Assembly (NCBI RefSeq): GCF_001708405.1
Contig: NZ_CP012418.1
Span: 2,294,001 to 2,358,000 of the forward strand
Direction of reading: 5' to 3'
DNA: 64,000 bases
Source of the DNA: Kangiella sediminilitoris
GTDB taxonomy: Bacteria > Pseudomonadota > Gammaproteobacteria > Enterobacterales > Kangiellaceae
The notes beneath the pieces were generated by a model. The model made no database searches. It saw nothing but the letters and a program-made list of their open reading frames with translations, and was not told the origin of the DNA. Numbering within the stretch: position 1 is the first letter of the stretch; each line of letters starts with the position of its first letter. Positions 36,974-46,169 of this stretch are shown here, piece after piece. A program made the translations under genes and the position numbers.

Positions 36974-37339
36974 TTAAGATCCTAGTACGTTATTGATAGA
37001 CTCTACTAAAGCCGACTCATCCACAGGCTTAGTGATATAATCATTGGCACCCTGACGCATACCCCAAACACGGTCTGTAGCTTGCGACTTGGTGGAAACG
37101 ATAATAATTGGAATAGCCGAAGTGCTAGAGTCTTTCTTTAACTGACGAGTTGCCTGGAAACCATTCAGACCTGGCATCACCACATCCATTAAAATCAAAT
37201 CAGGCGTGTTGGCCTTGGCAGACGCAATACCCGACTCTCCATCTGGAGCGGTTATTACCTGGTGACCATTTTTTTCTAACATTTTTGTTAGGCTATGCGC
37301 TTCTGCTGGAGAATCGTCGACTATCAGTACACGCGCCAT
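36974..37339 (-). CDS. pilH: PilH, CheY-like response regulator
   Basis: This 121-residue single-domain receiver has the acidic pair in IVDDSPAE, phospho-acceptor Asp in ILMDVVMPGLNG, and the KPVDE lysine. In Pseudomonas PilH takes phosphate from ChpA and favours pilus retraction, mainly through PilT. It lies 40 bp after pilG and 6 bp before pilI. Confidence 0.93.
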   Translation of the reverse strand: MARVLIVDDSPAEAHSLTKMLEKNGHQVITAPDGESGIASAKANTPDLILMDVVMPGLNGFQATRQLKKDSSTSAIPIIIVSTKSQATDRVWGMRQGANDYITKPVDESALVESINNVLGS

Positions 37340-37379
37340 TTTTATCTACCTCTCTAAAATTTAAATATCACGCAAAACT

Positions 37380-37781
37380 TTAAACAGCTGTTGCTGCTTT
37401 ACCGTCTAATTGCGTGGAAATAGCATTTAATAGTTCATCTCGGCTGAAAGGTTTTGTTAAATAATTATCCGAACCTACGACCCGGCCTTTAGCCTTATCA
37501 AAAACTCCATCTTTACTCGATAGCATTATAATAGGAGTCTTTTTAAAGTCTTTGTTACTTTTGACCAAGGCACAGGTCTGGTAGCCGTCCAGCCTTGGCA
37601 TCATTATATCAATAAATATGATATCAGGCTTGTAATCTGCAATTTTGGATAGTGCATCATAGCCATCTACCCCAGTTACTACATCACAACCCTGTTTCTT
37701 TAAAAGTGTTTCGGCGGTGCGTCTAATAGTTTTACTGTCATCCACCACCATCACTTTTAAGCCGTTAAATAAATCACTCAT
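37380..37781 (-). CDS. pilG: PilG, CheY-like response regulator
   Basis: This 133-residue receiver has the VVDDSKTIRRTAE acidic start, the phospho-acceptor in IIFIDIMMPRLDGYQ, and Lys in TKPFSRDEL. In Pseudomonas PilG promotes pilus extension, mainly through PilB, and cAMP signalling. It is the first gene of the minus-strand pilGHIJK-chpABC operon; its promoter must lie in the 241-bp divergent gap with gshB. Confidence 0.93.
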   Translation of the reverse strand: MSDLFNGLKVMVVDDSKTIRRTAETLLKKQGCDVVTGVDGYDALSKIADYKPDIIFIDIMMPRLDGYQTCALVKSNKDFKKTPIIMLSSKDGVFDKAKGRVVGSDNYLTKPFSRDELLNAISTQLDGKAATAV

Positions 37782-38022
37782 CTACTGGTTACCTGCGAAT
37801 AGTGAAAACCCACTATTTAATAATAAGTTAGCAACTTTTCTTCAACTATTTTTTAAGTTTAAAGTTACCTTTTACCACAAAAGTCTCGAAGTCGCAAAGC
37901 AGATCACAATTCCAGACTAAAGGCCTTGTGTTTTGCTTGCAAGCATTTTCTATCAATATTATGTATTCAGCTTATTACAATAACATGGTACTTTAACAGC
38001 AAATGATAATATCTAAACAACT

Positions 38023-38979
38023 ATGTCACATTCCGTGTTAATTGTTATGGACCCAATCGAGTCCATTAAGACCCAGAAAGATACGACTTTCGGTTTAATG
38101 CTAGAAGCACAACGTCGCGGCTGGACTCTTCATTATTGTCAACCGCAGGATCTTTACCTTGAAAAAGACCAGGTCTTCGCGGCCAACCAAAGAGTCAGCG
38201 TTGAGGATAACCCTCAAAACTGGTTCCAATATCAAGATGCTGAGCAGGTTTTAACAGAGTGCGGTGATTTCTCAGCCATTTTGATGAGAAAAGATCCGCC
38301 GTTCGATATGAACTATATCTACAGCACTTATCTCCTGGAACTGGCGCAACAGCAGGGAGCCCTGGTAGTTAACGATCCGGCCAGTTTACGTGACTGTAAC
38401 GAAAAGCTGTTTACTGCGTGGTTCCCTGAGCACACACCGAGCACCTTGGTTAGTGCCAACGCGGCTCGGCTTAAAGCATTTGCAGCAGAACACCAGGATA
38501 TTATCTTAAAACCTCTTGATGGCATGGGTGGCGCTTCAATTTTCCGTGCAAAAAAGGGTGACCCTAACCTATCAGTGATCATAGAAACCCTGACGTCTCA
38601 TGGTAAAAACCTGGCCATGGCACAGCAGTTCATTCCTGAAATTACTGATGGTGACAAGCGGGTGCTGGTGGTTAACGGCGAAGTGATTCCTTACACACTT
38701 GCTCGCATCCCAAGGGAGGGCGAAACTCGTGGTAACCTCGCTGCTGGTGGTAGCGGTGTTCCGATGCCCATTACAGATAACGAAAAACGAATAGCAGAAG
38801 CAATAGCCCCAGAACTGATGAGGCGAGGACTTTTGTTTGTTGGACTGGATATCATTGGCAGCTTTGTGACAGAAATAAACGTCACCAGCCCAACCTGTAT
38901 GCGAGAATTGGAGAACGAGTATCAGATTAATATTGCTGGCCAACTATTTAGCGCATTAGAAGATCAGCTTAAACAGTAA
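38023..38979 (+). CDS. gshB: Glutathione synthetase
   Basis: GshB joins glycine to gamma-glutamylcysteine in an ATP-dependent reaction. The 318-residue ATP-grasp protein begins SVLIVMDPIESIKTQKDTTF, has LMRKDPPFDMNYIYSTYLLE, the ATP-binding KPLDGMGGASIFR and the conserved VTSPTCMRELE. It is divergent from pilG and starts the gshB-tonB-yqgE-ruvX run, an order also found in Pseudomonas. Confidence 0.96.
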   Translation: MSHSVLIVMDPIESIKTQKDTTFGLMLEAQRRGWTLHYCQPQDLYLEKDQVFAANQRVSVEDNPQNWFQYQDAEQVLTECGDFSAILMRKDPPFDMNYIYSTYLLELAQQQGALVVNDPASLRDCNEKLFTAWFPEHTPSTLVSANAARLKAFAAEHQDIILKPLDGMGGASIFRAKKGDPNLSVIIETLTSHGKNLAMAQQFIPEITDGDKRVLVVNGEVIPYTLARIPREGETRGNLAAGGSGVPMPITDNEKRIAEAIAPELMRRGLLFVGLDIIGSFVTEINVTSPTCMRELENEYQINIAGQLFSALEDQLKQ

Positions 38980-39023
38980 CCGAATAATAAATAGAAACCC
39001 TAATCAGTTAGTAAAATTTAATA

Positions 39024-39929
39024 ATGAGTAGCCAAGCCATTCCAAATCAAACCGGGCAAGGGAACAAGGCAACCCCTCCCCGCACCCGGGTGAAAGCCAA
39101 AGATCGCCTGAAATTCACCATTTTCATGGCCGTATGCATACACCTGATTATTATCTTGGGTATTCGCTTTACTCTGCCTGAAACCAAGCCTAGCCAGATC
39201 CCACTTTCTCTCGATGTTACGCTGGCACAACGGGAAAGCCTTCAAGCCCCTGAAAAAGCCGATTTTATCGGGCAAAAAAATCAGGAAGGAGCTGGAGACG
39301 CTAGTGAAGCCAACCGTCCCACCACCAAGCTAGAACACTTTAAAAATACCGAAGGTGAAACCACCACTCCATCAATGGAAGTCATGCCAAAGCCAAATGA
39401 AAATGAGCAGGAGCTAGACTTCATGACCAGCACGGACTCAGATCGTGTTGCCCAAATTAGCGACGATCCTAATGAATCGCCAACCGAAAAAGAACAGCAG
39501 ACCATTATTAGCCCAGATCCTGAAGAATTGAAGAAAAGGAATCTTGAGCAAGATGCTAAGGATCAACTGCAAACTCGGGGTCTACGTAAGCGGCAAATAT
39601 CAGCAGCCGTTAAACAGTCGCCAACAGATGCTGCGTATCTCGAGTCATGGCGCCGTAAGGTAGAAGAAGTTGGTAACCTACACTATCCCGAACAAGCCAG
39701 CCGCCTTGGTATATATGGTAACCTAAAACTGAAAGTAGCCATTGATAAGGACGGGCAATTGGTCGGTGTGGAGATTCTTGAATCATCTGGGCAGGACATG
39801 CTTGATCAGGCAGCGCTGCAGATTGTTAGACTGGCAGCACCATTTGATCCCCTTCCAGAGTCAATTCGTCAGACCACAGACATTTTAGAAATTGTACGAA
39901 GCTGGAAATTTGAGAAGTCGCCCCAATAA
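39024..39929 (+). CDS. TonB-family energy-transducer protein (TonB3-like)
   Basis: This 301-residue protein has a short cytosolic N-terminus, one transmembrane helix (about 31-49), a charged periplasmic linker (about 60-195) and a C-terminal TonB domain (about 205-300; YPEQASRLGIYGNLKLKV and VRSWKFEK). No exbB or exbD genes lie nearby. Its position next to the pilGHIJK-chp cluster and gshB equals that of tonB3 (PA0406) of Pseudomonas aeruginosa, which is needed for twitching motility. A pilus role is therefore likely but unproved. The linker lacks the long Pro repeats of TonB1. Confidence 0.88.
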   Translation: MSSQAIPNQTGQGNKATPPRTRVKAKDRLKFTIFMAVCIHLIIILGIRFTLPETKPSQIPLSLDVTLAQRESLQAPEKADFIGQKNQEGAGDASEANRPTTKLEHFKNTEGETTTPSMEVMPKPNENEQELDFMTSTDSDRVAQISDDPNESPTEKEQQTIISPDPEELKKRNLEQDAKDQLQTRGLRKRQISAAVKQSPTDAAYLESWRRKVEEVGNLHYPEQASRLGIYGNLKLKVAIDKDGQLVGVEILESSGQDMLDQAALQIVRLAAPFDPLPESIRQTTDILEIVRSWKFEKSPQ

Positions 39930-39963
39930 TTACAATAAGTACCGAGATTGATATAATTATCTT

Positions 39964-40527
39964 ATGGAATCGATTAATTCATTGGCCAATCATCTATTGA
40001 TTGCAATGCCAACACTACAGGACTCTTTCTTTTCTCGCAGTGTAACTTATATCTGTGAGCATACTGAAGATGGTGCTCTAGGGATAATGTTGAGCCAACC
40101 CCTGGAAGCAACCTATCATGAGTTATTTGATCACCTCAAAATATCCAGCACAAATCAGGACGTGCTAGATAACTCACTTTTGGCGGGTGGACCGGTCGAT
40201 AAAGAACGTGGCTTTATCTTACATAGCCCTCTGGGGAACTGGGACTCCACATTGACCATCAGCGATGATATCGCCCTCTCGACTTCGGAAGACATATTAA
40301 CAGCCATTGCTAACAAGGAAGGTCCGGAAGAAGCAGTCATAGCACTTGGCTACTCCGGCTGGGATAAAGGGCAGCTGGAGCGGGAAATCGAAGAAAACTC
40401 ATGGCTTATTGTCCCCGCTGATAAGAATATTATTTTCCACACAACTCCCCAACAGCGCTGGCAACAGGCTACCAAACTATTGGGCATTGATTGGACGCAA
40501 CTGACTGAGTCAAGCGGCCATGCCTGA
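39964..40527 (+). CDS. yqgE: YqgE/AlgH family protein
   Basis: The function is not settled; a role in transcriptional regulation was proposed in Pseudomonas (AlgH). The 187-residue protein has the family pattern: LANHLLIAMPTLQDSFFSRSVTYICEH, GALGIMLSQPL, LAGGPVDKERGFILH, and the C-terminal GYSGWDKGQLEREI. Its 3' end overlaps ruvX by eight bases, which is common for this gene pair. Confidence 0.93.
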   Translation: MESINSLANHLLIAMPTLQDSFFSRSVTYICEHTEDGALGIMLSQPLEATYHELFDHLKISSTNQDVLDNSLLAGGPVDKERGFILHSPLGNWDSTLTISDDIALSTSEDILTAIANKEGPEEAVIALGYSGWDKGQLEREIEENSWLIVPADKNIIFHTTPQQRWQQATKLLGIDWTQLTESSGHA

Positions 40528-40951
40528 AAACAAACAACCTGCGCGCTTCCTGGGATTTGACTTCGGTGAAAAACGCATAGGTGTTGCTACCGGACAGCAA
40601 ACGATGGGTACAACACAGGCACTTTGCGTACTTAAAGCTGAAAACAATCAACCCAACTGGCAACAGGTAGAAAACCTGATCAAAGAGTGGCAGGTAGAGG
40701 CTTTTGTAGTAGGCCTGCCATTGAATATGGATGGCACCGAGCAACCCGTAACACAAATGGCCAAAAAGTTTGCTAAGAGGCTTCACGGCAGATTTGGCTT
40801 ACCCACCTTTACCCACGACGAACGCCTCAGTACGGCAGAAGTTAGAGAATACCTTTTCGAGCTCGGAGGCTACAAAAAAATTAAAGATTCGGACTTTGAC
40901 GCCTATGCCGCTGAACTCATTCTAAAAAGTTACTTTGAATCAGAACAGTAA
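40520..40951 (+). CDS. ruvX: Holliday junction resolvase-like RNase YqgF/RuvX
   Basis: The 143-residue RNase-H-fold protein belongs to the YqgF family, linked to pre-16S rRNA 5'-end processing. It has the DFGEKRIGVATG motif with the first catalytic Asp, GLPLNMDG, the THDERLSTAEV loop and a C-terminal DAYAAELIL with the last acidic residue. It overlaps yqgE and is followed by a bidirectional terminator shared with pilU. Confidence 0.94.
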   Translation: MPENKQPARFLGFDFGEKRIGVATGQQTMGTTQALCVLKAENNQPNWQQVENLIKEWQVEAFVVGLPLNMDGTEQPVTQMAKKFAKRLHGRFGLPTFTHDERLSTAEVREYLFELGGYKKIKDSDFDAYAAELILKSYFESEQ

Positions 40952-40963
40952 AATCACGAAATA

Positions 40964-40989
40964 AAAAACCCGGCAGATGCCGGGTTTTT
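40964..40989. terminator. Bidirectional terminator between ruvX and pilU
   Basis: AAAAACCCGGC and GCCGGGTTTTT form an 11-bp stem with an AGAT loop. Both flanking genes converge on it. Confidence 0.88.
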
Positions 40990-41006
40990 ACTGTTAAATT
41001 TAAAAC

Positions 41007-42152
41007 TTAAAACATATTGCTTGAGCGGTCATCATCCATCTGTACCTGTAAACCTTCGGTGCCACTGGTCAGGGAGTCTGCATCTTTCTCATGCAACTTG
41101 ATTTTCAGTCGTAAGTCGTTCGCCGAATCCGCGTGTAATAGTGCATCATCATAAGTGATTTCGCCATTCACGTAGAGATCAAACAGAGCCTGGTCAAAGG
41201 TTTGCATGCCAAGCTCAGTAGAGCGAGCCATCAACTCTTTAATCAAGTGAACTTCACCTTTGCGAATATGATCCGAAATTAGCGGTGAATTAATCATAAT
41301 CTCAACTGCAGCGCGTCGACCCTTACCATCTACTGTTGGCACCAACTGCTGTGCAACAATAGCCCTTAAGTTCATCGATAAGTCCATCAAAATACGCGTA
41401 TGCTCTTCTTTTGGGAAGAAGTGCAAAATACGATCCAGAGCCTGGTTAGCATTGTTGGCGTGAAGTGTACACAAACATAAGTGACCTGTTTCCGCGAAGG
41501 TAATGGCCTGGGACATGGTTTCCTGTGAACGAACCTCACCGATAAGAATCACGTCAGGTGCCTGCCGCAGAGTATTTTTCAACGCAACTTCAAAAGACTC
41601 GGTATCAATACCTACCTCACGCTGAGTAATAATACATTTATCGTGACGGTGAACATACTCAATCGGATCCTCAATACTAATAATGTGGCCCGCAGAGTTT
41701 CTATTTCGGTAACCTATCATGGCTGCCAGCGAGGTAGACTTACCCGTACCGGTAGCACCTACGAAAATAATAATGCCACGCTTTTTCATTACCAGGTCGT
41801 TTAGAATATTTGGTATCTGTAATTCGTCGGTAGTCGGTATTTTGGTTTCAATACGACGAACAACCAAGCCTGGCTGGTTGCGTTGATAAAAAGCACTGGC
41901 ACGGAAACGCCCAACATTCTCAATACTAATTGCGTACTGGCACTCTTTGTTGTCCGCAAATTCCTGCTTTTGCTTTTCTGACATCGAAGAATGAATCAGC
42001 TCTTCAACCTGTGCAGGTGTCAGCATGCTTTTAGTCACAGGACGAATTTGACCATGCATTTTAATACACGGTGGCCTATGTACGGTTACAAATAAGTCCG
42101 ACCCCTTATTTTCCATTAACGCTTTTAGTAATGGAGTGATGTCCATAGCCAT
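41007..42152 (-). CDS. pilU: PilU, type IV pilus retraction ATPase accessory
   Basis: PilU is a PilT-like AAA hexamer that acts with PilT in pilus retraction. The 381-residue protein has a PAS-like N-terminal domain, Walker A GATGTGKST (132-140), an Asp box, Walker B in VILIGEVRSQETM, and the His box in TGHLCLCTLHANNAN. It is longer than PilT by a C-terminal extension (about 345-381) rich in charged residues. It is the second gene of pilT-pilU, with an 18-bp gap. Confidence 0.94.
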   Translation of the reverse strand: MAMDITPLLKALMENKGSDLFVTVHRPPCIKMHGQIRPVTKSMLTPAQVEELIHSSMSEKQKQEFADNKECQYAISIENVGRFRASAFYQRNQPGLVVRRIETKIPTTDELQIPNILNDLVMKKRGIIIFVGATGTGKSTSLAAMIGYRNRNSAGHIISIEDPIEYVHRHDKCIITQREVGIDTESFEVALKNTLRQAPDVILIGEVRSQETMSQAITFAETGHLCLCTLHANNANQALDRILHFFPKEEHTRILMDLSMNLRAIVAQQLVPTVDGKGRRAAVEIMINSPLISDHIRKGEVHLIKELMARSTELGMQTFDQALFDLYVNGEITYDDALLHADSANDLRLKIKLHEKDADSLTSGTEGLQVQMDDDRSSNMF

Positions 42153-42170
42153 AAAAAATTCCCCGCCTCT

Positions 42171-43205
42171 CTAAAACTCTTCTTTATTAACTGCTTTCAT
42201 GCGTGCATCGGTTCGCGATACCACACCTTTACTAACCAGCTGCTTTAAGCTGTGATCCAGTGTCTGCATACCCAGTGACATACCAGTCTGCATGGCTGAA
42301 TACATTTGTGCAACTTTGGCTTCACGGATTAAGTTACGTATCGCAGGGGTACCAATGAGAATTTCATGTGCCGCCACACGTCCACCACCATTACGCTTGA
42401 GAAGCGTCTGTGCGATAACTGCCTGCAATGATTCCGATAGCATCGAACGTACCATCGACTTTTCGCCTTCAGGGAATACGTCAATAACACGGTCAATGGT
42501 TTTTGCTGCAGAGGTCGTATGCAGTGTGCCGAAAACCAGGTGACCTGTTTCTGCCGCTGTCAGTGCCAAACGGATGGTTTCAAGGTCACGCATCTCACCG
42601 ACCAGAATGATATCGGGGTCTTCACGAAGTGCAGAACGTAGTGCATTGGAGAAGCTGTGGGTGTCACGATGAACCTCACGCTGGTTAACCAGACACTTCT
42701 TACTCTCGTGTACAAACTCAATCGGATCCTCAATCGTCAGGATGTGATCATGCTTGTTATCGTTAACATAATCTACCATGCCAGCCAGTGTTGTCGATTT
42801 ACCTGAACCCGTTGGCCCTGTTACAAGAACCAGACCACGTGGCTGCATGGAAATATCCTGGAATACTTTAGGAGCCTTAAGATCTTCAAGCGTTAAAACG
42901 CGAGAAGGAATGGTACGAAATACAGCAGCTCGCCCTCGATTCTGTACGAAGGCATTCACACGGAAACGTGCCAGATCCTGAAGCTCAAAAGAGAAATCCG
43001 CTTCTAGAAACTCTTCGTAGTCTTTTCGCTGCTTATCGTTCATAATGTCGTAAATCAGCGAGTGGACTTCTTTGTCTTCTAGCGGTGGAACATTAATTCG
43101 ACGAATTTCGCCGTCCACACGTATAAGTGGTGGCATTCCAGCGGAAATGTGTAAATCCGATGCGTTATTCTTTACACTAAACGCTAAAAGTTCTGTAATA
43201 TCCAT
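42171..43205 (-). CDS. pilT: PilT, type IV pilus retraction ATPase
   Basis: PilT powers pilus depolymerisation, which produces twitching. The 344-residue protein has MDITELLAFSVKNNASDLHIS at its start, Walker A GPTGSGKST (130-138), Walker B IILVGEMRDLET, the AETGHLVFGTLHT His box, and the AIRNLIREAKVAQM (AIRNLIRE) retraction motif conserved in PilT. It is divergent from yggS. No pilin or assembly genes are in this window; only the motor and sensory parts are. Confidence 0.96.
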   Translation of the reverse strand: MDITELLAFSVKNNASDLHISAGMPPLIRVDGEIRRINVPPLEDKEVHSLIYDIMNDKQRKDYEEFLEADFSFELQDLARFRVNAFVQNRGRAAVFRTIPSRVLTLEDLKAPKVFQDISMQPRGLVLVTGPTGSGKSTTLAGMVDYVNDNKHDHILTIEDPIEFVHESKKCLVNQREVHRDTHSFSNALRSALREDPDIILVGEMRDLETIRLALTAAETGHLVFGTLHTTSAAKTIDRVIDVFPEGEKSMVRSMLSESLQAVIAQTLLKRNGGGRVAAHEILIGTPAIRNLIREAKVAQMYSAMQTGMSLGMQTLDHSLKQLVSKGVVSRTDARMKAVNKEEF

Positions 43206-43240
43206 AGGTTAGACCCCAATATTGATATTTATTCTTACTA

Positions 43241-43927
43241 ATGACAACTAGCATAGCCTCTCAACTAGAACTTCTGCAACTAGAAATCGCAAAAAGCCGC
43301 GAGAAACACCCGAATTTTAAGGATAATGTGCGCCTGGTCGCTGTTAGTAAGCGCCAACCCCTTGATAAAATTGAAGAAGCTTACCAAGCTGGTCATCGAG
43401 ATTTTGGTGAAAATTTCGTCCAGGAAGGGGTCGAAAAGATTCAAAATCTGAATAAAAGTGACGTCCAATGGCATATGCTTGGCGCGATCCAGAGCCGCAA
43501 GTGTAAAGATATCGCGGAATACTTCGACTGGGTACAAAGTGTCGACCGAATAAAAGTTATCAATAAGTTAAACCGGGCAAGGGAAGGAAAGCCCCCTCTG
43601 AATGTCTGCATACAAGTTAATTTATTCGGCGAAGAGCAAAAGGCGGGCGTTGTCGGCGAGGCCATTTTTGAGCTGGCCAACAGGGTAGAAGAGGCTCAAA
43701 ATCTAAAGTTGCGCGGAATCATGGCGCTTCCGCCAAAACAAACCGAATATGCCAGGCAGGTACAACAGTTTGAGAAAATTGCCGAACTTTATCAGCAATT
43801 GACCGCAAAATATCCACATATAGATACCTTATCCATGGGTATGTCTGGAGACTTTGAAGCGGCGATTGCTGCCGGTAGCAATATGATTCGCATCGGTACC
43901 GCCATTTTTGGGCAGAGGGATGCTTAA
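43241..43927 (+). CDS. yggS: YggS-family PLP homeostasis protein
   Basis: This 228-residue alanine-racemase-fold protein binds pyridoxal phosphate without known catalytic activity and keeps vitamin B6 and amino acid pools balanced. Lys37 in VAVSKRQPL is the PLP-binding residue. The family's GENFVQEG, WHMLGAIQSRK, LRGIMALPP and SMGMSGDFEAAIAAGSNMIRIGTAIFG segments are present. The gene is divergent from pilT with a 35-bp gap and precedes proC, as in many gammaproteobacteria. Confidence 0.95.
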   Translation: MTTSIASQLELLQLEIAKSREKHPNFKDNVRLVAVSKRQPLDKIEEAYQAGHRDFGENFVQEGVEKIQNLNKSDVQWHMLGAIQSRKCKDIAEYFDWVQSVDRIKVINKLNRAREGKPPLNVCIQVNLFGEEQKAGVVGEAIFELANRVEEAQNLKLRGIMALPPKQTEYARQVQQFEKIAELYQQLTAKYPHIDTLSMGMSGDFEAAIAAGSNMIRIGTAIFGQRDA

Positions 43928-44057
43928 AATATCATTGGCTTATTATCGATAAGGCATTGAATTTAAAACTTTTACCCTCATGACTAGAAGTCTAAACGAC
44001 AGATATTCATTCACAGTTCTTGCATGGCGCAAGTAAAGACAATCTAAACAGGCAGTT

Positions 44058-44906
44058 ATGACTGATTCAATTGAATTACTAAAGAACGCAAAAGTTGGTT
44101 TTATTGGTGCTGGCAACATGGCCGCAAGTATTTTGGGTGGGCTAATTCAGTCCGGCCTTCCCGCGGAGAGTATTTTTGTCAGCAATCCAAGCGCTGGCAA
44201 GCTTGAGGCGCTTAAAGAGAAACATCCTACCCTTAATACCACGCACGACAATGCTGAAGTGGCAAACAATGTAGATTACCTGTTATTAGCAGTTAAGCCA
44301 CAAAAAATGGCATTGGCCTGTGATGACTTCAAGGACATGGATCTCAGCAAAACATGCGCGATCTCAGTAGCTGCAGGTGTTACTTGTGAGACGCTGACTA
44401 ACCTTCTTGGTGACGATACACCGGTGGTTCGCAGCATGCCAAATACCCCTAGTTTAATTGGTTATGGAGCGACAGGTCTTTTTGCTAACGATAAAGTCAC
44501 CGCCGAACAGCGTGAAGCAACCAGCGCCATTTTCGACGCCGTAGGTAAGAGTATCTGGGTCGAAGATGAAGATCTTATGGACGTTGTTACAGCAGTATCT
44601 GGAAGCGGTCCTGCACATTACTTCCTCTTTATGGAATCAGTGGTACAGGGTGGCATTGAACTTGGTCTTCCGGAACACACGGCAAGAGAACTTGCAGCTC
44701 AAACAGCACTGGGCGCAGCTGCCATGGTACAACAGAATGGAGATATGGAAATTGGTCAGCTTCGCCGTAATGTTACCTCACCAGGCGGCACTACAGCAGC
44801 AGCTTTGGACACCTTAAATGATAACCACCTTCCAGACATAGTTAAAAAAGCCCTGCAGGCTTCTGTAAAGCGTGGTAAAGAACTGGCTGAAATTGCCAAT
44901 AAATAA
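44058..44906 (+). CDS. proC: Pyrroline-5-carboxylate reductase
   Basis: ProC reduces pyrroline-5-carboxylate to proline with NAD(P)H. The 282-residue protein has the Rossmann start VGFIGAGNMAASILGGLIQSG, LLAVKPQKM, VRSMPNTPSLIGYGATG, the AVSGSGPAHYFLFMES segment, and RRNVTSPGGTTAAALD in the C-terminal dimerisation domain. Length and order fit the family. Confidence 0.96.
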   Translation: MTDSIELLKNAKVGFIGAGNMAASILGGLIQSGLPAESIFVSNPSAGKLEALKEKHPTLNTTHDNAEVANNVDYLLLAVKPQKMALACDDFKDMDLSKTCAISVAAGVTCETLTNLLGDDTPVVRSMPNTPSLIGYGATGLFANDKVTAEQREATSAIFDAVGKSIWVEDEDLMDVVTAVSGSGPAHYFLFMESVVQGGIELGLPEHTARELAAQTALGAAAMVQQNGDMEIGQLRRNVTSPGGTTAAALDTLNDNHLPDIVKKALQASVKRGKELAEIANK

Positions 44907-44941
44907 TCCTTGCTCCTATTTTTTACGAAACGGTTAACGAC

Positions 44942-45529
44942 ATGAATAATGTAACTTTCTTTTTACTTGAACACATTTCCAACCTTCTGGTAATGATGTT
45001 CTTAATACGACTGATGCTGCAACTGGGACAGGCGGACTTCCATAACCCCATATCTCAGTTTGTGCATAAATTTACAGCGCCTGTGGTTAACCCGCTTCGT
45101 AAAATAATTCCGGATATGGGCCGATTCAGTACAGCGAGCTTTGTCGTTGCTGTTGCGATAATCCTGGTTAAATTTTTAATCATCTCGACCGTCTTCATTC
45201 AGCTACCCGGTGAGGCTTTAGCTCTGGGCGTAACCGTGGGACTTATGATGAAGGCTGCTCCAGCGATGGGTGGCCTGGTTATGATTTTCACTAACATGAT
45301 GTTAATCCTTTTTCTTGGGCTTATGATCGCCAGCTTTATGAGTGGTGGACGCTATCATCCCGGAGTAGCTTTTCTGTATCAGGTGACACGCCCTATTTTG
45401 CGTCCTATACAGAAGATTATTCCACCAATAGCCGGCACAATAGACCTTTCGCCACTGATTGTGTTATTCGCTCTATGGTTTATCCAAGACGCTCTCTATA
45501 GCTTAGGCGTAAAATTAATTACTGGTTAA
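44942..45529 (+). CDS. yggT: YggT-family membrane protein
   Basis: This 195-residue integral inner-membrane protein has two YGGT repeats, each a helix pair with a conserved (F/S)NP(I/V)...PxxRPIRxxIP-type loop: FHNPISQFVHKFTAPVVNPLRKIIP and VTRPILRPIQKIIPPIAG. It follows proC by 35 bp. The family function is poorly known; roles in osmotic or cell-division contexts have been suggested. Confidence 0.92.
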   Translation: MNNVTFFLLEHISNLLVMMFLIRLMLQLGQADFHNPISQFVHKFTAPVVNPLRKIIPDMGRFSTASFVVAVAIILVKFLIISTVFIQLPGEALALGVTVGLMMKAAPAMGGLVMIFTNMMLILFLGLMIASFMSGGRYHPGVAFLYQVTRPILRPIQKIIPPIAGTIDLSPLIVLFALWFIQDALYSLGVKLITG

Positions 45530-45619
45530 ATATTACACATATAATCACTGAAACCTTAGCGGCTTTTTGCTATCTTAAATAGTAAGACCTTAATAAGGTA
45601 AAGGGAGTAGGAGAACGCT

Positions 45620-46072
45620 ATGAGACATACGACACAACTGATAACAACGGCTATTGTAGGGTTTGTTTTAACCTGCGTAAGTTACAGCAGTAGCGCTGGT
45701 GAAAAGCGGGTGGATGACTATATTATCCATTACAACGCTTTCAATAGTTCCTTTATCCAGCCAGAAACCGCTGTCCAGTATAAAATTCAACGCAGTAAGT
45801 ACACTGGTCTGCTGAATGTATCGGTGCACAAAGTTGTTGAAGGGGGTAAAGATAAAGCCCTGAAAGTCGCGTTATATGGTAAAGCGACCAACAACCTTTC
45901 TCAGTACCAGGAATTAGGCTTTAAAGAAATCATTGAAGGTGATGCAGTTTATTATCTTGCAGACTTTCAATTTCGAGACGAAGAAAGCATGGATCTTGAG
46001 TTTACCATTAATATTCCTGGCCGAGATAAACCCGTCACTATCCAGCTTGACCAAAAGTTTTACGCTGATTAA
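45620..46072 (+). CDS. DUF4426 periplasmic protein
   Basis: This 150-residue protein has a signal peptide (about 1-26, ending SAG) and a beta-rich DUF4426 domain: KRVDDYIIHYNAFNSSFIQ near the start and VTIQLDQKFYAD at the end. Function unknown. In Pseudomonas the same family member lies between metW and rdgB; metW and metX are absent here. A GGGAGTAGGAG-type site precedes the ATG. Confidence 0.88.
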   Translation: MRHTTQLITTAIVGFVLTCVSYSSSAGEKRVDDYIIHYNAFNSSFIQPETAVQYKIQRSKYTGLLNVSVHKVVEGGKDKALKVALYGKATNNLSQYQELGFKEIIEGDAVYYLADFQFRDEESMDLEFTINIPGRDKPVTIQLDQKFYAD

Positions 46073-46085
46073 GACTGTTTCAACG

Positions 46086-46128
46086 CAGCCACTTAGAGGC
46101 GATATCAATATCGTTTCAGTGGCTGTTT
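46086..46128 (+). terminator. Possible terminator hairpin before rdgB
   Basis: CAGCCACT (46086-46093) and AGTGGCTG (46118-46125) form an outer stem that encloses an inner CGATAT-CA-ATATCG stem, followed by only three T residues. It lies between the DUF4426 gene and rdgB. TATAAT at 46132-46137 behind it is a likely rdgB -10 box. Confidence 0.4.
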
Positions 46129-46169
46129 CGTTATAATGTACACCCGATTCAACTCGTAGCTATTTCCTG

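Noticed and set aside
41007-43205. pilT and pilU as a recent duplication
   Set aside because: They differ strongly in sequence and length and are the usual pair of paralogues in type IV pilus systems.
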